DNA from: Sorghum bicolor
Taxonomy: Eukaryota; Streptophyta; Magnoliopsida; Poales; Poaceae
NCBI RefSeq assembly: GCF_000003195.3
Contig: NC_012873.2
Location: forward strand, 22,222,347-22,286,346
Length of the DNA: 64,000 nucleotides
Direction of reading: 5' to 3'
The notes beneath the pieces were generated by a model. It was not told the origin of the DNA, ran no database searches, and was given only the letters and a program-made list of their open reading frames with translations. Position 1 is the stretch's first letter. Each line of letters starts with the position of its first letter. A program made the translations under genes and the position numbers. Below are positions 8,682-20,377 of the stretch, one piece after another.

Positions 8682-11600
8682 TGTAACACCCTAGGTGTTA
8701 AGCTTGCACTTAGCCTTATCAAAGCAATGCATAAGCATTCTCATCAAGCATAGCATCATGGGCATGTCATTCATCCCAAAACATGATTTTATGTGCTTTA
8801 TTTCATGTGTTTTAATTATGCTAAAAATATGATGCTTGCTTCTAAAAATGTGAAATATTCAAACTAGGTTGATCTATGAGTAAGAAGAATTTAGGGTATT
8901 TTTGTGTAAATTTTGAGCTATGGAATTTGAGAAATGGAATTTATACAAGATTTCCAAATTGAATTTATTTAAAAACCTAGAACTAAGTTTTAATTTGTAA
9001 TTCAAATTCTATTTGGAATTTGGTCTTGCTTATTAAAGCAAAGTTGTAGAGTTTTTGTTTTGGAACAACTTTGTTTTTGGGTGCAAGAGGTGAAAATGAT
9101 TTTAAATTGGTCCAAATGAATTTAGAAAGAATTTGGAGAAAAGAAATTCAAAAAAAAAAGAAAGGGGCAGGCGCTGCTGGGCCAACCCCGCTTCCCTTTC
9201 GGCCCAGCGAGCGGCCCGGCCTGCTCCCCCTCTCCCCCTCTCTCTCCCGCACGCGGACGCGCCTCGCTCCACCCGGCACCGGCCACGTGGCGGCCGTACG
9301 CCGGAGTTGGACGCGCCGCGGCCGGCCTCCAACCCCCCTGGTCGGGACGCCGGCTCGGGCTCCCAGGCCATTTCCTCCGTTCTGTCCCCCGCGCCCTCCT
9401 TCTCCTTCCTCCCTCCGCTCGAACCGCGCAGTAGCAGCAGCTCCTCCGCGCGCCATTGCCGGAGAAAGCCCCGCCGCTCGCCGCCGACCGCACCAGAGCC
9501 TCAAGCTCACCGCCGAGAGCACCAGCGCCTTCGTCATCGTTAGGGTAAGCTTGTGCGCGCGTTCTACCGAGGTGAGAGTCCGTCAAGCGCCGTGAATCGC
9601 TCGCCGGAGTTACCCCGAGCTCGCCGGAGTACTCCGCCACGACGGATCTTGTGTTTCTCTGCCTCTTTTCGCTGGTTCTTGGGTGCGCTAGGTCGGTAGG
9701 GTGGTGAGGAAGCTCGGAGAGGCGTTTGCGCACGCTCTACCGCGCCGGAGCGGCCTGGCCACGGCGAGCAGCGCCGCCGTGCCGCCATGCATGCTTGTCG
9801 GAGGTGTTCCGGTCATCCTCCGGCCAATCCAAGGGTACCGTTGGGTGCGCCTCGCTGCGGGGAGCACGTTGGTGCTTACCCCGTGGCCGGAGACCTCACC
9901 GCCGGCGAGATCTGCTCGTCGGAGGTGAGCTCCCTCTCGGTCTCGCTGACCGGTGGGGTCGGGGACCCACTATCAGTCGCAGGGGGACCCCGGTGGGTGT
10001 AGATCTGGGTGCGCGTAGCCTTTTTCGTCGGTAAAATTTATATTTCCAGAAATTGATTCAAAACTTGTAAAATTTATATCTTGAGTTCTATAGCTCCAAA
10101 TTGGATGAAATAAGTTTTGGTGTGCTCTATATTTCCAGATCTACAGTTTGATGTAATTGCATGTCATGTTTGAGTAACTTTTCTGAATGAATATATTTAA
10201 TCCATGTTTTTGCTAAACTTGGAAAATGCATAGTAAATAAAATATGGTTCAGAAAAATGTGAAACTTGATTTGTTGGCTCTGCATGTATGTTTACTCACT
10301 GGGAAAATATTGCTACATATTATTTGGTGTATAAATGAAATTATGGTAATTTAAATGCTTGCATGGCAGTGATATATGATTTTTTAATAATTAATTGGAT
10401 CATGCAATAAATCTGGAAAATTTTGTGGGTGTTTCTTATGATATTAGACAAATTGTAAAAATATGAAATCTGTTGTTTGACACTTATATCACAGTAGAGT
10501 GATTATACTTACCCTATGAATTAATCTTGTGATTTTTGTGGCTCAAAATAAGTATCCAAAAATTATGAAAAAATTTACAGTAGACTTTATGCTTAGCTGG
10601 TAGTCTCCTGTAATTTTTGTGAAATTTATTCATGAACAGAATTGCATGTGATTTTTAATGGGCCTAGAAATGAATAAAGAAAATTATGAATTGTTGTGTA
10701 TAGAGGTTGAATAGAATAAGTTGGGTTTGGTGTATCTTTGAAGCATCATGTGGGTTGCTGGTTGCACTTGAAAAATAATTGTAGAAGAGAATGCAATAGA
10801 TGTTTGATTCAATTGTTTGTTCTTGGATGATGTTGACTACCTTGTAATGAGCATGACCGAGTACATTACATATGCATCATGTCATGACTCCTTTGGTACT
10901 TTCTCATACAAGCATCCACTCGGGCATCTCGCACTCCACTCATAAACACACATGCATCATACAGGCTCGCAGGAGAACGAAGTGGGACCCGAGGAACCCG
11001 AGGAGATTCAGGAGCAGGAACCTCCGGAAGCACAGGAACCCGGAGAGGAGCTGCAGGAGTGTCCGGATCACCGACCCAGCACGTTTCAGAAAGGCAAGCC
11101 CCGGAGCATTCTAAGTCTCCCTATTCTCGCTAGCTTATATGATGCGCTATAATTGCTCTACTATATTGCATCTAAGTGATAGGATTTGATTGATACCGTT
11201 GATGCATATGTACTCCTTGTTATCCCTACTCGTTCACCTACCTTGTCCTATGTAGATAGGCACGGAGTCTATGCTTAGCTTGTTTAGTCCGGTAGAAGTC
11301 GGGTGATTTCCTGTTACCTGCGAGAAATAGGTGGATACCTGCTTGATTAAGCATTGGTCTCTTGGGGAAAAGAATAACCAAGTGTGGATTGTAACTGGAG
11401 ACCGGGCAGGGTCTAACGGTGGGTTGACCATAGTGCCCCTGCCTGCGTCGATTAAGGACCGATCGTTGATGGCCCTCTTGTCATGTTGAACGCATGCCCC
11501 ACACTTAGCTGGAAGGATAAGTCGTTCCGACCGCGAAGCCTGAACACTATCCGGGCCGGGAATCGAGCCGCCATGCGCTGTATTGGTGATGGTTGAGGAG

Positions 11601-12597
11601 AACGATGAGGGCGCGGCGCGCAACCTTGGTATACCTTGGATACCTCGGTCACCGGAACGGTCCTCGGGTACTGGCGGTGCCTGCCGAACCCGCGAATTGG
11701 TCCTGGATACTGTAATACGGTGATCTGTAGCTCACTTGATCAGTGAGTGTGGTTTGTGTGGGGAATACCTCGCCAGCTGGTTAGAAATCGATTCGAATCG
11801 CCATCGCTCCTGGATAGTGAGCACTTGACATGAGCTTCGTCCTCGTAGTAAGGACTATGGAACACTTGGGTTATGTTGATGAATGGTTTTAAGAAATGCT
11901 ATGATGAGGTACTATCATAGCCTTATACTTGCTTGTAATAGTGCAGGTGCAAACCTAGATTATAGGTAATGATACTTTCAACTTGAGCAAATTAAAAGAA
12001 GAAAGACTTATGTAGGTTATGATAGTAAAATCCTGCGGCTTTGCAAAATGGTTGTCAGCTACCCCACTATATAGCCTTCATGATCCTTGATGAGTCTTTA
12101 TTTTAAGTTTATGACGGGTAAGTCTAGCTGAGTACCTTCTCGAACTCAGGGTTCTACTCCCATGTTGTTTTGCAGATGGTCAAATGTATTATGGTTATTG
12201 CATCCTCTGTCTGTACCCAGCCATGGGTGATGACTAGACCAAGGGCGATGGTCACTCCGTCTCTTCTTTTGCTTTTGTGGGAATGACCGAACTATGGCAC
12301 TGTATCAGACTAAGCGTGTGTGTTGTATTTTCGAACTATGAAGCTTCCGCTACTTGAAGAACTTGGTTTGTAATAACTTTAAGAACTCCGATGTATTATA
12401 TGAATGTTGTAATCTGGATGTATTTGTGAATGGCGACCGCTAAACTTATTACGATCTTGGCTGTTGTGCGATATGTGGTTTGAAATCCTTTGAGATTTCA
12501 CGGATACCGGGATTATATGGGCTTAAGCGTGATGGTTTGACTATGCAAATGGTCACTGTTAGGCTTAATCTCTTATAATTTGGTCAGTTCTGTTACA
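8682..12597 (+). repeat. 3' LTR of element A (3916 bp)
   Basis: It begins TGTAACACCCTAGG after the polypurine tract and ends TTCTGTTACA; its last 1996 bases match window bases 1-1997. At 3.9 kb each LTR is more than half as long as the 6.7-kb internal region. It contains an AT-rich start, a sharply GC-rich block (9160-9990), another AT-rich stretch, and the two conserved motif blocks (11773-11800 and 12117-12175). Confidence 0.93.
9160..9990 (+). other. GC-rich island inside the LTR of element A
   Basis: About 830 bases of high GC with many CpG between AT-rich flanks. Open frames run on both strands here, but they are the by-product of GC-rich composition and encode nothing I recognise. The LTRs of element D have a block of similar composition at the matching position (33070-33800 and 55060-55830), and H enters one at the window end, where it aligns with A near 9950-9980. 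It may hold the promoter or R region; no clear TATA box decides this. Confidence 0.5.
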
Positions 12598-13460
12598 AAT
12601 CCGGCCGTCAAAAGCTTGTGGATTTCACTGGCTTGGAACCGGCTCGAATCTCCAAGGAGTGCTCGGCGACTTCCCTCGGTATGCCTGGCATGTCCGAGGG
12701 ACTCCATGCAAACATGTCGGCGTTCGCACGGAGAAAGTCGACGAGCACGGCTTCCTATTTGGGGTCGAGGTCGGCGCTGATCGTCAGCGCCTTGCCATCA
12801 GAGTTGTTGGGGTCGAGCGGGATCTTCTTGGTTCCTTCCGCCGGCTTGAAGCTGCCCGCGTGGCGCTTGGGCTCTAGAGCCTCAGCGGCCAGGGCCTCGA
12901 TCTTCGAGACGAGCTCGGTGGAACCTTTGACTGCCTCCCCATACTCAACGCATTCGACGTCGCACTCGTATGCGTGATCGTAGGAGGAGGTGACGGTGAT
13001 GATGCCCTTGGGCCCGGGCATCTTTAGCTTCAAGTACGTGTAGTTGGGAATTGCCACGAATTTGGCGTAGCCTGGGCGTCCGATGATGGCGTGGTATGTG
13101 CCTCAGAACCCCACCACCTCAAAGGTGAGGGTCTCCTTTCTGAAATTGGCCGTTGTGCCAAAGCAGACCGGTAGGTCGATTCGACCTACCGGCAACGCCT
13201 TCTTCCCTGGTACGACGCAGTGGAATCCACCAGCGCTTGGCTGGAGCTGCGTCCTGATGATGCCGAGGAGGTCGAGGGTCTCGAGGTAGATGATGTTGAG
13301 GCTGCTACCGCCGTCCATCAACACCTTTGAGAGCCTAGCGTTGATGATGATGGGATCGACGATGAGCGGGTAGATGCCAGGGGTGACTACCCTGTCGGGG
13401 TGATCGTCTCGGTCGAAGGTGATGGGGGTGCTCGACCAGCTGAGGTACTAGGGCACAGCC
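12598..13460 (-). pseudogene. Protease region and start of reverse transcriptase, element B
   Basis: Minus-strand frame with a retropepsin-like segment, MDGGSSLNIIYLETLDLLG near 13270-13324 (catalytic D-G-G form usual for Tat elements), then YHAIIGRPGYAKFVAIPNY and the linker ending SADLDPK. A TGA near 13103 breaks it. After DLDPK comes TAG (12757-12755) and then EAVLVDFL..DMFAWSPSDMPGIPREV, the beginning of RT, until A interrupts at 12598. The TAG occupies exactly the same codon as a TAG in element C. Confidence 0.85.
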
Positions 13461-13478
13461 ATGCTTGTCGCAAAAACC

Positions 13479-15908
13479 TCATGGCGTTCCCTCTTGTGTT
13501 GCTTTTGCAGTCAGCTGTGTCGAGGGGCCTCCGTAGATCATATAGCAGTCGTGGACGGCAGGGAAGCCGTCGTCGTCTTTGCCATCCCCTTTGTCACCGC
13601 TCTTTTCTTTCTTTGGGTCGTCACGGGCGTCCTTCTTGAACCCTAGACCATCAAAATGCTTTTTCCGCATACGACAGTCCACGAGCTTGTGGTTGGCTCC
13701 TCCCTTATGGTAAGGGCATGGCTCCTTTAGCATCTTATCGAAGATGCCCACCTCTAGAGGGCCTCGGGGCTTTTTGCGTTCCATGGCGGCGACGAGATCG
13801 TAGTCGAGGTCTTCCCGCTGGAACGACCGTGTTTTCTTCTTCTTCTTGTTCTTCTTGGGCCCTCGACCGAGACTCTCATCCTCATCGGTGGGCGGCTTGC
13901 CTTTCCTTCCTTCACAGCTGAAGAAGTCGCCGACCGCTTCCTCCCCTGCCGCATAGTTTGCCACTACGTCCATCAACTCGTCGATGGTCTGGGGACGATT
14001 CCGGCCCAATTCCCGCACCAAGTCTCGACTGGTGGTACCAGAGACGAAGTCCAGGATGACGTCGTGGTTGGGGATGTGCGGCAGCTCGGTGCGTTGCTTC
14101 GAGAAGCGTCGAGCGTACTCTTGGAGGGTTTCTCCCAACTTCTGCTTGCATTTGCTGAGGTCCCACGAGTTGTCGGGTCGTATGTAGGTCCCCTTGAAGT
14201 TACCCTCAAACACTCTGACCAAGTCGACCCAATCGTGGATCTGGTTAGCCGGGAGCTCCTCGAGCCCTCTGCGGGCGGTGTCAGAGAGTAAGAGCGGCAG
14301 CTGTTTGATGATGGCTCGATCGTCCCCTCGAGCGCCTCCTAGCTGACCGGCAAGCCTAAAATCTGCCAGCCACAGCTCTGGCTTGGTCAAGCCGTTGTAC
14401 TTTGCAATGCTGGTCGGGGGTCGGAATGGGCTGGGCAGTGGCGTGCTGCAGATTGCCCTGCTGAACACCCACGGGCCTGGTGGCTCTGGGGCCATCCGGT
14501 CCTCATCGCTGTCGTACCTTCCGCCGCGATGGGCGCTGTAACTGCGCTCCTCTGCGTCTCCATATCGACGGCGACGATTCTCGTCGATGTCACGTCGCGC
14601 GTCGTGTCGTCGTTGGTTGTCGATGGGGAGGACGAGCGTGGTCTTTTTCCCTCGAGGGGGCGGCTGCTGATGGACTGATACCTCCTTTTCATTGTGGGCC
14701 GGCTCATCGCGCTTTTCTGTGGCCGCTCCACGACGTCGAGAGGCCGTGCTCTCGGCTTGCTGTGCTACCTGGAGCAGAGTCTGCACCTCGTCTCGAATGC
14801 GTCGCACTTGGGAATTTGACGGCTCAGGCATATTACGCAGCAACATTGTTGCCGCCACGACGTTCTGGCCCGCTCGAGGGAAGCGGCTGACAGTTTGCTC
14901 AGGCTCTTCTTCTCCGACGATCTACCTATGGACTTCTTGAGCTCGTCTGTGGACACTTCCGCCCGGTGGGTAAGGCAGGTCCTGCTCAAGAACTTGCTCG
15001 AGCAGGACCAGGCGCTCACGATCTTCGTCGAGTTTTGTCTTGAGCTCTCGCAGCTGCGCAAGTTGCGCGACTCTATCTTCTTGCGGCGGTGGGTCGACCT
15101 GTCCGTCGTTCCCAGGCGTCCTGGGGTCTTCTCTTGCTGCAGGGGCTCGACCGCCAATAGCGGCATCCTGCGTCTCGTCGGTAGTTTCTACCGCCCCGTC
15201 GATATGATAGCACTCCCTAGTAGGGTCATAGCTATCGGTCTTGGAATCGGAGTCCGGCTCGGCGGCGTAGAAACATCCACGTTCCTCTTCCAGCAGCCGC
15301 TGCCTGAGCGAGGTGATCGTGTACTGCCCAGGGCCTAGGCGGCAGAGGCCTCGTACCTGAGAGAAATCTGGTAGCTCAGACGTCCGCTGTTGCACTCCGG
15401 TGTCGCGTGGGAGGACCATTGGTCTTTCCACGTATGTCTGGGCGCTTGGACATATTATCCTGGCGAGCGACGCCGCGGCATTGTCCAGGCCGAATGGCAA
15501 TGCTCTTCTTGGGGCGACCAGCCCATGTGGAAGTAGCCTCACGGTGGGGGAGAGCGCGTGGGGCGCGTCACCTCCTGTCGTCGTGCGATCCTTGTGGTGC
15601 CGAGTCATCATGCCCACGGCTTTGGCGCATGGTGCCGTCGGCTCCTGTGTCACCTCCTGCCTAGCATGAACCGTCGGTCGTGACGAGGCAGAAGGGCGAT
15701 GATGGTGCTGTCCACGCTTCTTCTTGGGCGGGGAGGCGTGATGGCGAGGGCGTCTCGGGGCCCTCGTCGATGCTGGCGCAACGCGGGCTCCTCCCGGTCC
15801 TTTGATTGAGAGCAAGATCATGTCGTAGCCGGAGCCAGTAGACATGAACTCGAGACTCCCAAAACAAATCACCGTGGAGCACAGAATCGGTGAAGAAAGA
15901 GTGGCCAT
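13479..15908 (-). pseudogene. gag of element B
   Basis: The gag polyprotein starts at the ATG at 15908, 39 bases from the primer binding site. The N-terminal part (to 14922) is basic and low-complexity with a coiled segment (LKTKLDEDRERLVLLEQV). After an in-frame TAG at 14924-14922 the same frame continues to 13479 with the Tat-type capsid domain (AKYNGLTKPELWLADFRLAG, SWDLSKCKQKLGETLQEYARRF) and a lysine-rich linker with a C/H cluster (CPYHKGGANHKLVDC). It ends in TGA at 13479, after which the protease continues in another frame, so at least one frameshift and one nonsense change separate this from a working polyprotein. Confidence 0.88.
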
Positions 15909-15946
15909 CTGGAAAAGAATGGGAAATCAGTGAAAAACGCGGAGGA

Positions 15947-15963
15947 CCCTACATGGCGCGCCA
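15947..15963 (-). other. Primer binding site of element B (tRNA-Arg type)
   Basis: On the minus strand TGGCGCGCCATGTAGGG follows the LTR by two bases. It differs at one base from the site of element C (TGGCGCGCCAGGTAGGGG), which complements the 3' end I recall for plant tRNA-Arg (CCU). Confidence 0.75.
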
Positions 15964-15965
15964 AC

Positions 15966-17029
15966 TATCGGTGTTTTCCCCACGGGGGGTCACACCAACT
16001 AGTGAATTTGTATGCGTGCTCCCCTTTCCAGATGGTGATGCAAAAAGACACAAAGATTTATCCTGGTTCGGGCAAGAGAAGGCCCTACGTCCAGTGGGGG
16101 AGGAGAGTTTGTATTATTCTGCACCTAAGTGCTTGTACAGGGGTGAATACAAGCGTGGTATGAAGTAAGGTGGAGATGGGAGCTCTACTGCGTGTGAGCG
16201 TTGTATGTTGTGGTGTCTTGTGTGTGTTTTTCTGTATCTCTTCCCGGGTCTCCCCTTTTATAGTTCCAAGGAGGAGCCTGGGGTACAAGTATAGGTGTCA
16301 GAGTAGGGGTCGATAGAGGTATGGCGCGCGGACCCACTCGAGGCCTCCGTACCGGCGTGGTCTCGAGCCGTCCCGTCTTGGTAGCCTGATGATGATTACG
16401 CGTGCCCCTGTATCCTGCTCTGTGCGCCGTCTTGGACTGGCTTATCTGCTACATGCCTGTACGTCATGGCAGCGGTTACGTCAGGGCGGTCGTAGTGTTG
16501 TCATTCGACACCCAACCCTTCCCCAGGAAGGAAACGTGTCTGGTCGAGGGTCGGTTGCTGTGTAACGCCTCGCCAGCCAGAGCGCTGACCTTGGACATCT
16601 CGAGGGGGTCCTGATTAGACGTTCTGACCGTGCTTCCTACGTCCTAACACGCCCTGGGTTATTTGGTGGGGAAGGCTGCAAATAGAATGATTTGATGGGT
16701 GCCTGTTCCCTATCATGCTTCCCGTGACCTGCGTGTTAGGTGAGAACGCGACAGGCGCATTAAATGCCCTGGTCCCCGTGCCCGCATCAGGCGGCAGGTG
16801 GCGTCCTTGCGCTCGATGCCTTCCGATTCGCTCGAGCCTACTTCCGTATTCGACGGTGGCCGGTGCTCGAGCCCTGATCGATTCGCTCGACACCCTTTCC
16901 TTCTTCGAGGCTGCGTCCGTCGATAACCATACGCGTGACTGGGCAGAGCGTCGAGTAGGAGGCCGCGAATTGTGTATGGATAATCCCGACATGGTCATCA
17001 GTTCGGGTACCCCACTGATATCCTCGACA
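15966..17029 (-). repeat. 5' LTR of element B (1064 bp)
   Basis: On the minus strand it begins TGTCGAGGATATCAGTGG and ends ACACCGATA; the usual terminal CA is TA here, a point change next to the primer binding site. It aligns with the LTR of F (26746-27819), including the GCATTTAATG and TCTCACCTAAC blocks and a TATA box (TATAAAA at 16262-16256). Confidence 0.87.
16256..16262 (-). promoter_or_regulatory. TATA box in LTR of element B
   Basis: ACTATAAAAGGGG on the minus strand, present at the same place in the LTR of F (27528-27540). Transcription would start about 30 bases further, inside the LTR, toward gag. Confidence 0.6.
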
Positions 17030-17031
17030 GG

Positions 17032-17600
17032 TGTCCTCAGGATAGTTCTGTTCAAGCTGTATGACTTCAGGCGTTACCACTTCTCCTTCGTAGCCTGCCC
17101 ATCCGTCCTTGATGATTTGCCTCCTATGGTTGCGGTTGCATTGTCTTCTTCTTGTCCTGGCCTGCTTAGAGTCTTCAACTATATAGTTAGGGTCAGTAAA
17201 ATAGCGGTATACCTTCTCAGAGGGGAAGTGCATGTGGACTTCTCTGGTTCCAATGTAGGTGATTGCTTTAACGATGCTGAGGAACGGTCTCCCAAGGATG
17301 ATGGGTGGATCGTACTCGTCTTCTCCCATGTCAATAACCTGAAAAACTGTATGGACAAAATGATCGTCTATTTTGATAGGGACATCAGTTACTATACCTT
17401 CAACCTTTTAGAATGTATGATCTGCCATCTGGAGCTAAATGTATGTCAGTTTTAGGGGCATGGTTCTGAACAGAAGCTGATAGGTGACTGCGGCCATTAT
17501 GTTGACGCCTGACCCGATGTCGCAAAGTGTCTTCCGAAAGTTGTATCCATTAATGGAGCACTGGATGCTTGGCATACCTGGGTCGTCCTTTTTGGTCAGG
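17032..17600 (-). pseudogene. Second (distal) retropepsin-like domain of element G
   Basis: Minus-strand pieces carry IQCSINGYNFRKTLCDIGSG..VNIM (near 17575-17490) and, after two stops, EYDPPIILGRPFLSIVKA and the strand-rich C-terminus, ending in NYPEDT where the LTR of B begins. DIGSG is in the place of the catalytic D-[ST/L]-G motif and ILGRPFL is the usual second motif. It repeats the architecture of the copy immediately upstream (17640-18172) at a spacing of about 560 bases. Confidence 0.75.
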
Positions 17601-17639
17601 AACGGTGACTTAAGTCGACGATCTTGACCTCCTTGAACT

Positions 17640-18172
17640 GTAGTGACCATCTTAGCTGACTCGGTCCACATTTGCTTGTTCATGTTCCTCCTGTTGGTCC
17701 TCTTCCTTGGTTCATGTCGGGATTGCTCTGAGATTTGTGTAGTCTTGTTCTTGAAGGAAAACGTCTCCTTCCTCCCCTTGATGAGGAAACTGATCTTGGC
17801 AGCACTAGCGTAGATGACAGCTCCCGAAGTGTTCAGGAATGGCCTCCCTAGAATGATGGGTGCCCTCTCATCAGTACCAGTCTCTATCACCATGAAGTCT
17901 GCTGGGGCGTACAAGGTACCAACTCGGACACAAAGGTTCTTCAATATTCCCTTTGGGAAACTTAGTGTCCGATCTGCAAGCTGCAAACATATGGTTGTTT
18001 CTAGTAAAGGATGTGTAAAGAATTTTTCATAGAGTACCCTGAGCATAATGTTGACGCTGGAGCCAAAGTCGCAGAGTGCTTCTAAGAAGTCCACCATGCC
18101 GATGGAGATCGGGATGACAGGGCGTCCTGGATCGCATCTTTTGACCTGCAGAAGGTCAGTAATTACTTCCAC
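17640..18172 (-). pseudogene. First (proximal) retropepsin-like domain of element G
   Basis: A continuous minus-strand frame contains GRPVIPISIGMVDFLEALCDFGSS, VNIM, LQLADRTLSFPKGIL and PIILGRPFLNTSGAVIYA, the pattern of an Athila protease domain. The catalytic region reads CDFGSSVN where relatives usually have DLGASVN. The frame runs straight on into the second protease-like copy, so the two were one polyprotein. Confidence 0.78.
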
Positions 18173-18189
18173 AACGGGGTTACTCTAGT

Positions 18190-18780
18190 AGTTACCTGCA
18201 TCAAACATGTCTACAAGATTTGCAGATTGTAATCCTTCCGGTTGTGATGATATACCGGGGTTAGAGCAGGAACAGCAGCAGTTATTTGATTTAACTAAGA
18301 TTCAATCATTTTATTAAAGCTAATTTGATTCTTGATGGCAATAGAGAAATTATCCATTCTATTATTTATATTTTCTAACATTTTATCATTAGATGCCAAT
18401 TTCTTAGATAGGTTATCCATTAGCTTTCCTTGATTAGACACTAACTCTCTCAAAGGTAGGAAATTATTATTATTATTGTAGGAATTATTACCTTAATAAT
18501 TACCTGAGTAGTTAGGTCTCTGTTGATTCCTACCTTGATTTTGTTGAGGACAGTTGTAGTAGTAGTAGTTGTTGTTGATGTAATTTATGTCGTCAAGCAT
18601 CTCAGAGCAGTGATTGCCTGAGTGTCGAGTATCTCAAGTGTGTTTGTGCTCGTGGATCCAGGTTTTTCACTTTGTGGAGTCTGGGAGTTGTAAAACTCCT
18701 CCATATTTTGCTCCAAGTGTACCTGCTCATAGAGACAAGGCAGAGATCAAGTGCATGGGCCCTGTTGGTGGAAAACACCA
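18190..18780 (-). pseudogene. gag C-terminal remnant of element G
   Basis: Minus-strand translation with stops gives a degenerate zinc-knuckle-like HSGNHCSEM, then DDINYINN, tyrosine and asparagine runs, CPQQNQGRNQQRPNYSGNY, and NNFLPLRELVSNQGKLMDNL with an asparagine-rich coiled segment. This order is typical of the C-terminal gag of grass Athila elements. Stops at several points show it is dead. Confidence 0.75.
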
Positions 18781-20350
18781 ACAGAACCAAAAATGTATTT
18801 GTTCTTCTCTAACCTTAAGCATAGTGAGCAAGACAAAGTTGACGGTTAATAAGATCATGAGTGTAGCATTTAAAACATTTGTCACATCAGATCGCTCAAC
18901 CTAATGGAAAGATAATCTATCTATACTTATGTTTTTTATATATCTTCCAAAGATTACTTGTGCAACATTTTAGCTCATATGATTAGGAGTGTGGGATCAC
19001 AAAGGTGGAAGGACTAAACATATTGAATCGATTGGGTTGGTTAATCTAGAGTTGTAAATCATACATGTTTGTCTCTTTTATTCATGTGAACGCCAAAACC
19101 AAGGAGAAGCTTATAAAAGTGATAGTCAAGTACCTTAAAATGTTACCTTACTTGAAGAGTGATGGTATAGTATCACCTTGTGAAAGCTTTCCTTTCTTAG
19201 CGGTTGTGCATCGTGTTTGTGGCACCCACCATGGATCATCTCTTGCGAGCTATGCCTTCCTTGTGTAAATTGTTAACCTTCATGTGTTTCTCTCTTTGTC
19301 TCCAATGTGAGTTTATCTCAGGACTTTCTAGGTCGATATTGAAAGTTTTCCTGCAGGGGTTAGTCCAACAAAATATCCAATATCTACTATAGCATACTAT
19401 CGGCTCAAAAATCAACCTAGACACCATGTCTAATTTGATTTTGGAGGGCATTTTAACCTAAGCATCATGCTTAATTTAAAATCCCTTGGAAGTAAGATCA
19501 TCATTCCTAAACTAAGCACCATGCTTAATTAAGAGATAAATGAAACTACTCCAAACCTAGACATATACTAAAGCAAATAAAGGTAGCATGAGAGCATTTA
19601 TAGAGATCTACTCAAGTGGAGATGATGTAGTGTGATTAGTATTTAACAAATTGAGGATGTCCCAAAGGTTGGGATAACCAACATTGCCACATGGCAAAGG
19701 ATGTTTTTATGTAAAGTACGCCCCCAAGCTTGAATTTTGCAAAATTCAAGTTTGGATGAATTTAATTCAATGTTGTATGATGATTGGTTGGACATACCTT
19801 GTGCTTGTCATTCATCCGATCTTCTTGCTCCAATCCTGGAAAGGTTAGTGACAAGAATACCCAAAGGAATTTTTTTACAATTATCCTTATATGATCAATA
19901 AACAAGGTAATGTTGCAAATAATTAAAAGCTCATGTTACAATCTGATCAGTGCTTATTTTAGCACACTAAGCTTGTCCTTGGGAAACCATCAATTTATGT
20001 CGGCGAAGTGGTTTCCCCTCCAACGCTGACCTATATCAAGATCGACTCAACGAGATCTGCAATATTTATTATAGACATATGCATCGAGAACCGCCCTTTT
20101 AAAGTTTTTACAAATAGAAAGGAAGAGGGGGTTGGAGATCTCGAATGTGGTGATGTTGAAGAGACCAATAGATTGGGAAGATGTTGCATATGAGCATGGA
20201 GTAAACGAAGTGGCTATGAAATAAATTCCATGCTCATTAATGTTTGGAGTGAAATCCATGTGGTGTGGTGAAAATGGTAAGGTGAGTGTGGTAAAAAAGG
20301 AAAAGAAAAAGGATACACGGACGACTTGGTTGGAAACTAGCACAGCTATC
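18781..20350 (-). other. Leader and decayed gag 5' region of element G
   Basis: About 1.6 kb of AT-rich sequence with no intact reading frame, between the primer binding site and the recognisable gag. I see no other element in it. Confidence 0.55.
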
Positions 20351-20370
20351 GTTCCCCGGCAACGGCGCCA
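20351..20370 (-). other. Primer binding site of element G (tRNA-Asp type)
   Basis: Minus strand TGGCGCCGTTGCCGGGGAAC, complementary to the 3' end of plant tRNA-Asp; this primer is usual for Athila elements. Confidence 0.85.
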
Positions 20371-20377
20371 CAAAGCT

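Larger units (their letters stand above)
1..12597 (+). mobile_element. Element A: Tekay/Del-type chromovirus (Ty3/gypsy), 5' end outside window
   Basis: Bases 1-1997 and 10602-12597 are long direct repeats differing by a few per cent. Between them lie, in order, a tRNA-Met-like primer binding site, ORF0, gag, protease, reverse transcriptase, RNase H, integrase with a C-terminal chromodomain, and a polypurine tract. That order and the chromodomain identify a chromovirus; a roughly 3.9-kb LTR plus an extra upstream ORF fits the Tekay/Del group of grasses. The gag-pol frame has several stops and one frameshift, so this copy cannot make its own proteins. It is inserted in the pol region of element B; the right flank begins aatcc, the presumed target duplication, whose left copy is outside the window. 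Confidence 0.93.
12598..17029 (-). mobile_element. Element B: Tat-type Ty3/gypsy retrotransposon, 5' part
   Basis: Reading on the minus strand, an LTR (17029 to 15966), a tRNA-Arg-type primer binding site, gag, protease and the first codons of reverse transcriptase follow. Then element A interrupts; the rest of pol and the 3' LTR must lie left of the window. The LTR starts TGTCGAGG and the flank on the right is ggtgt, the presumed target duplication. B is inserted in the protease region of the Athila element G, and its LTR is related to those of E and F. Confidence 0.88.

Noticed and set aside
9071..9595. A 174-codon plus-strand frame and several overlapping frames within the LTR of A
   Set aside because: Open frames on all strands in a GC-rich block, proline- and arginine-rich without a known domain; explained by composition.
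20351..20370. tRNA gene fragment
   Set aside because: Only the 3' terminal tRNA-Asp complement is present, next to an LTR end; it is a primer binding site.
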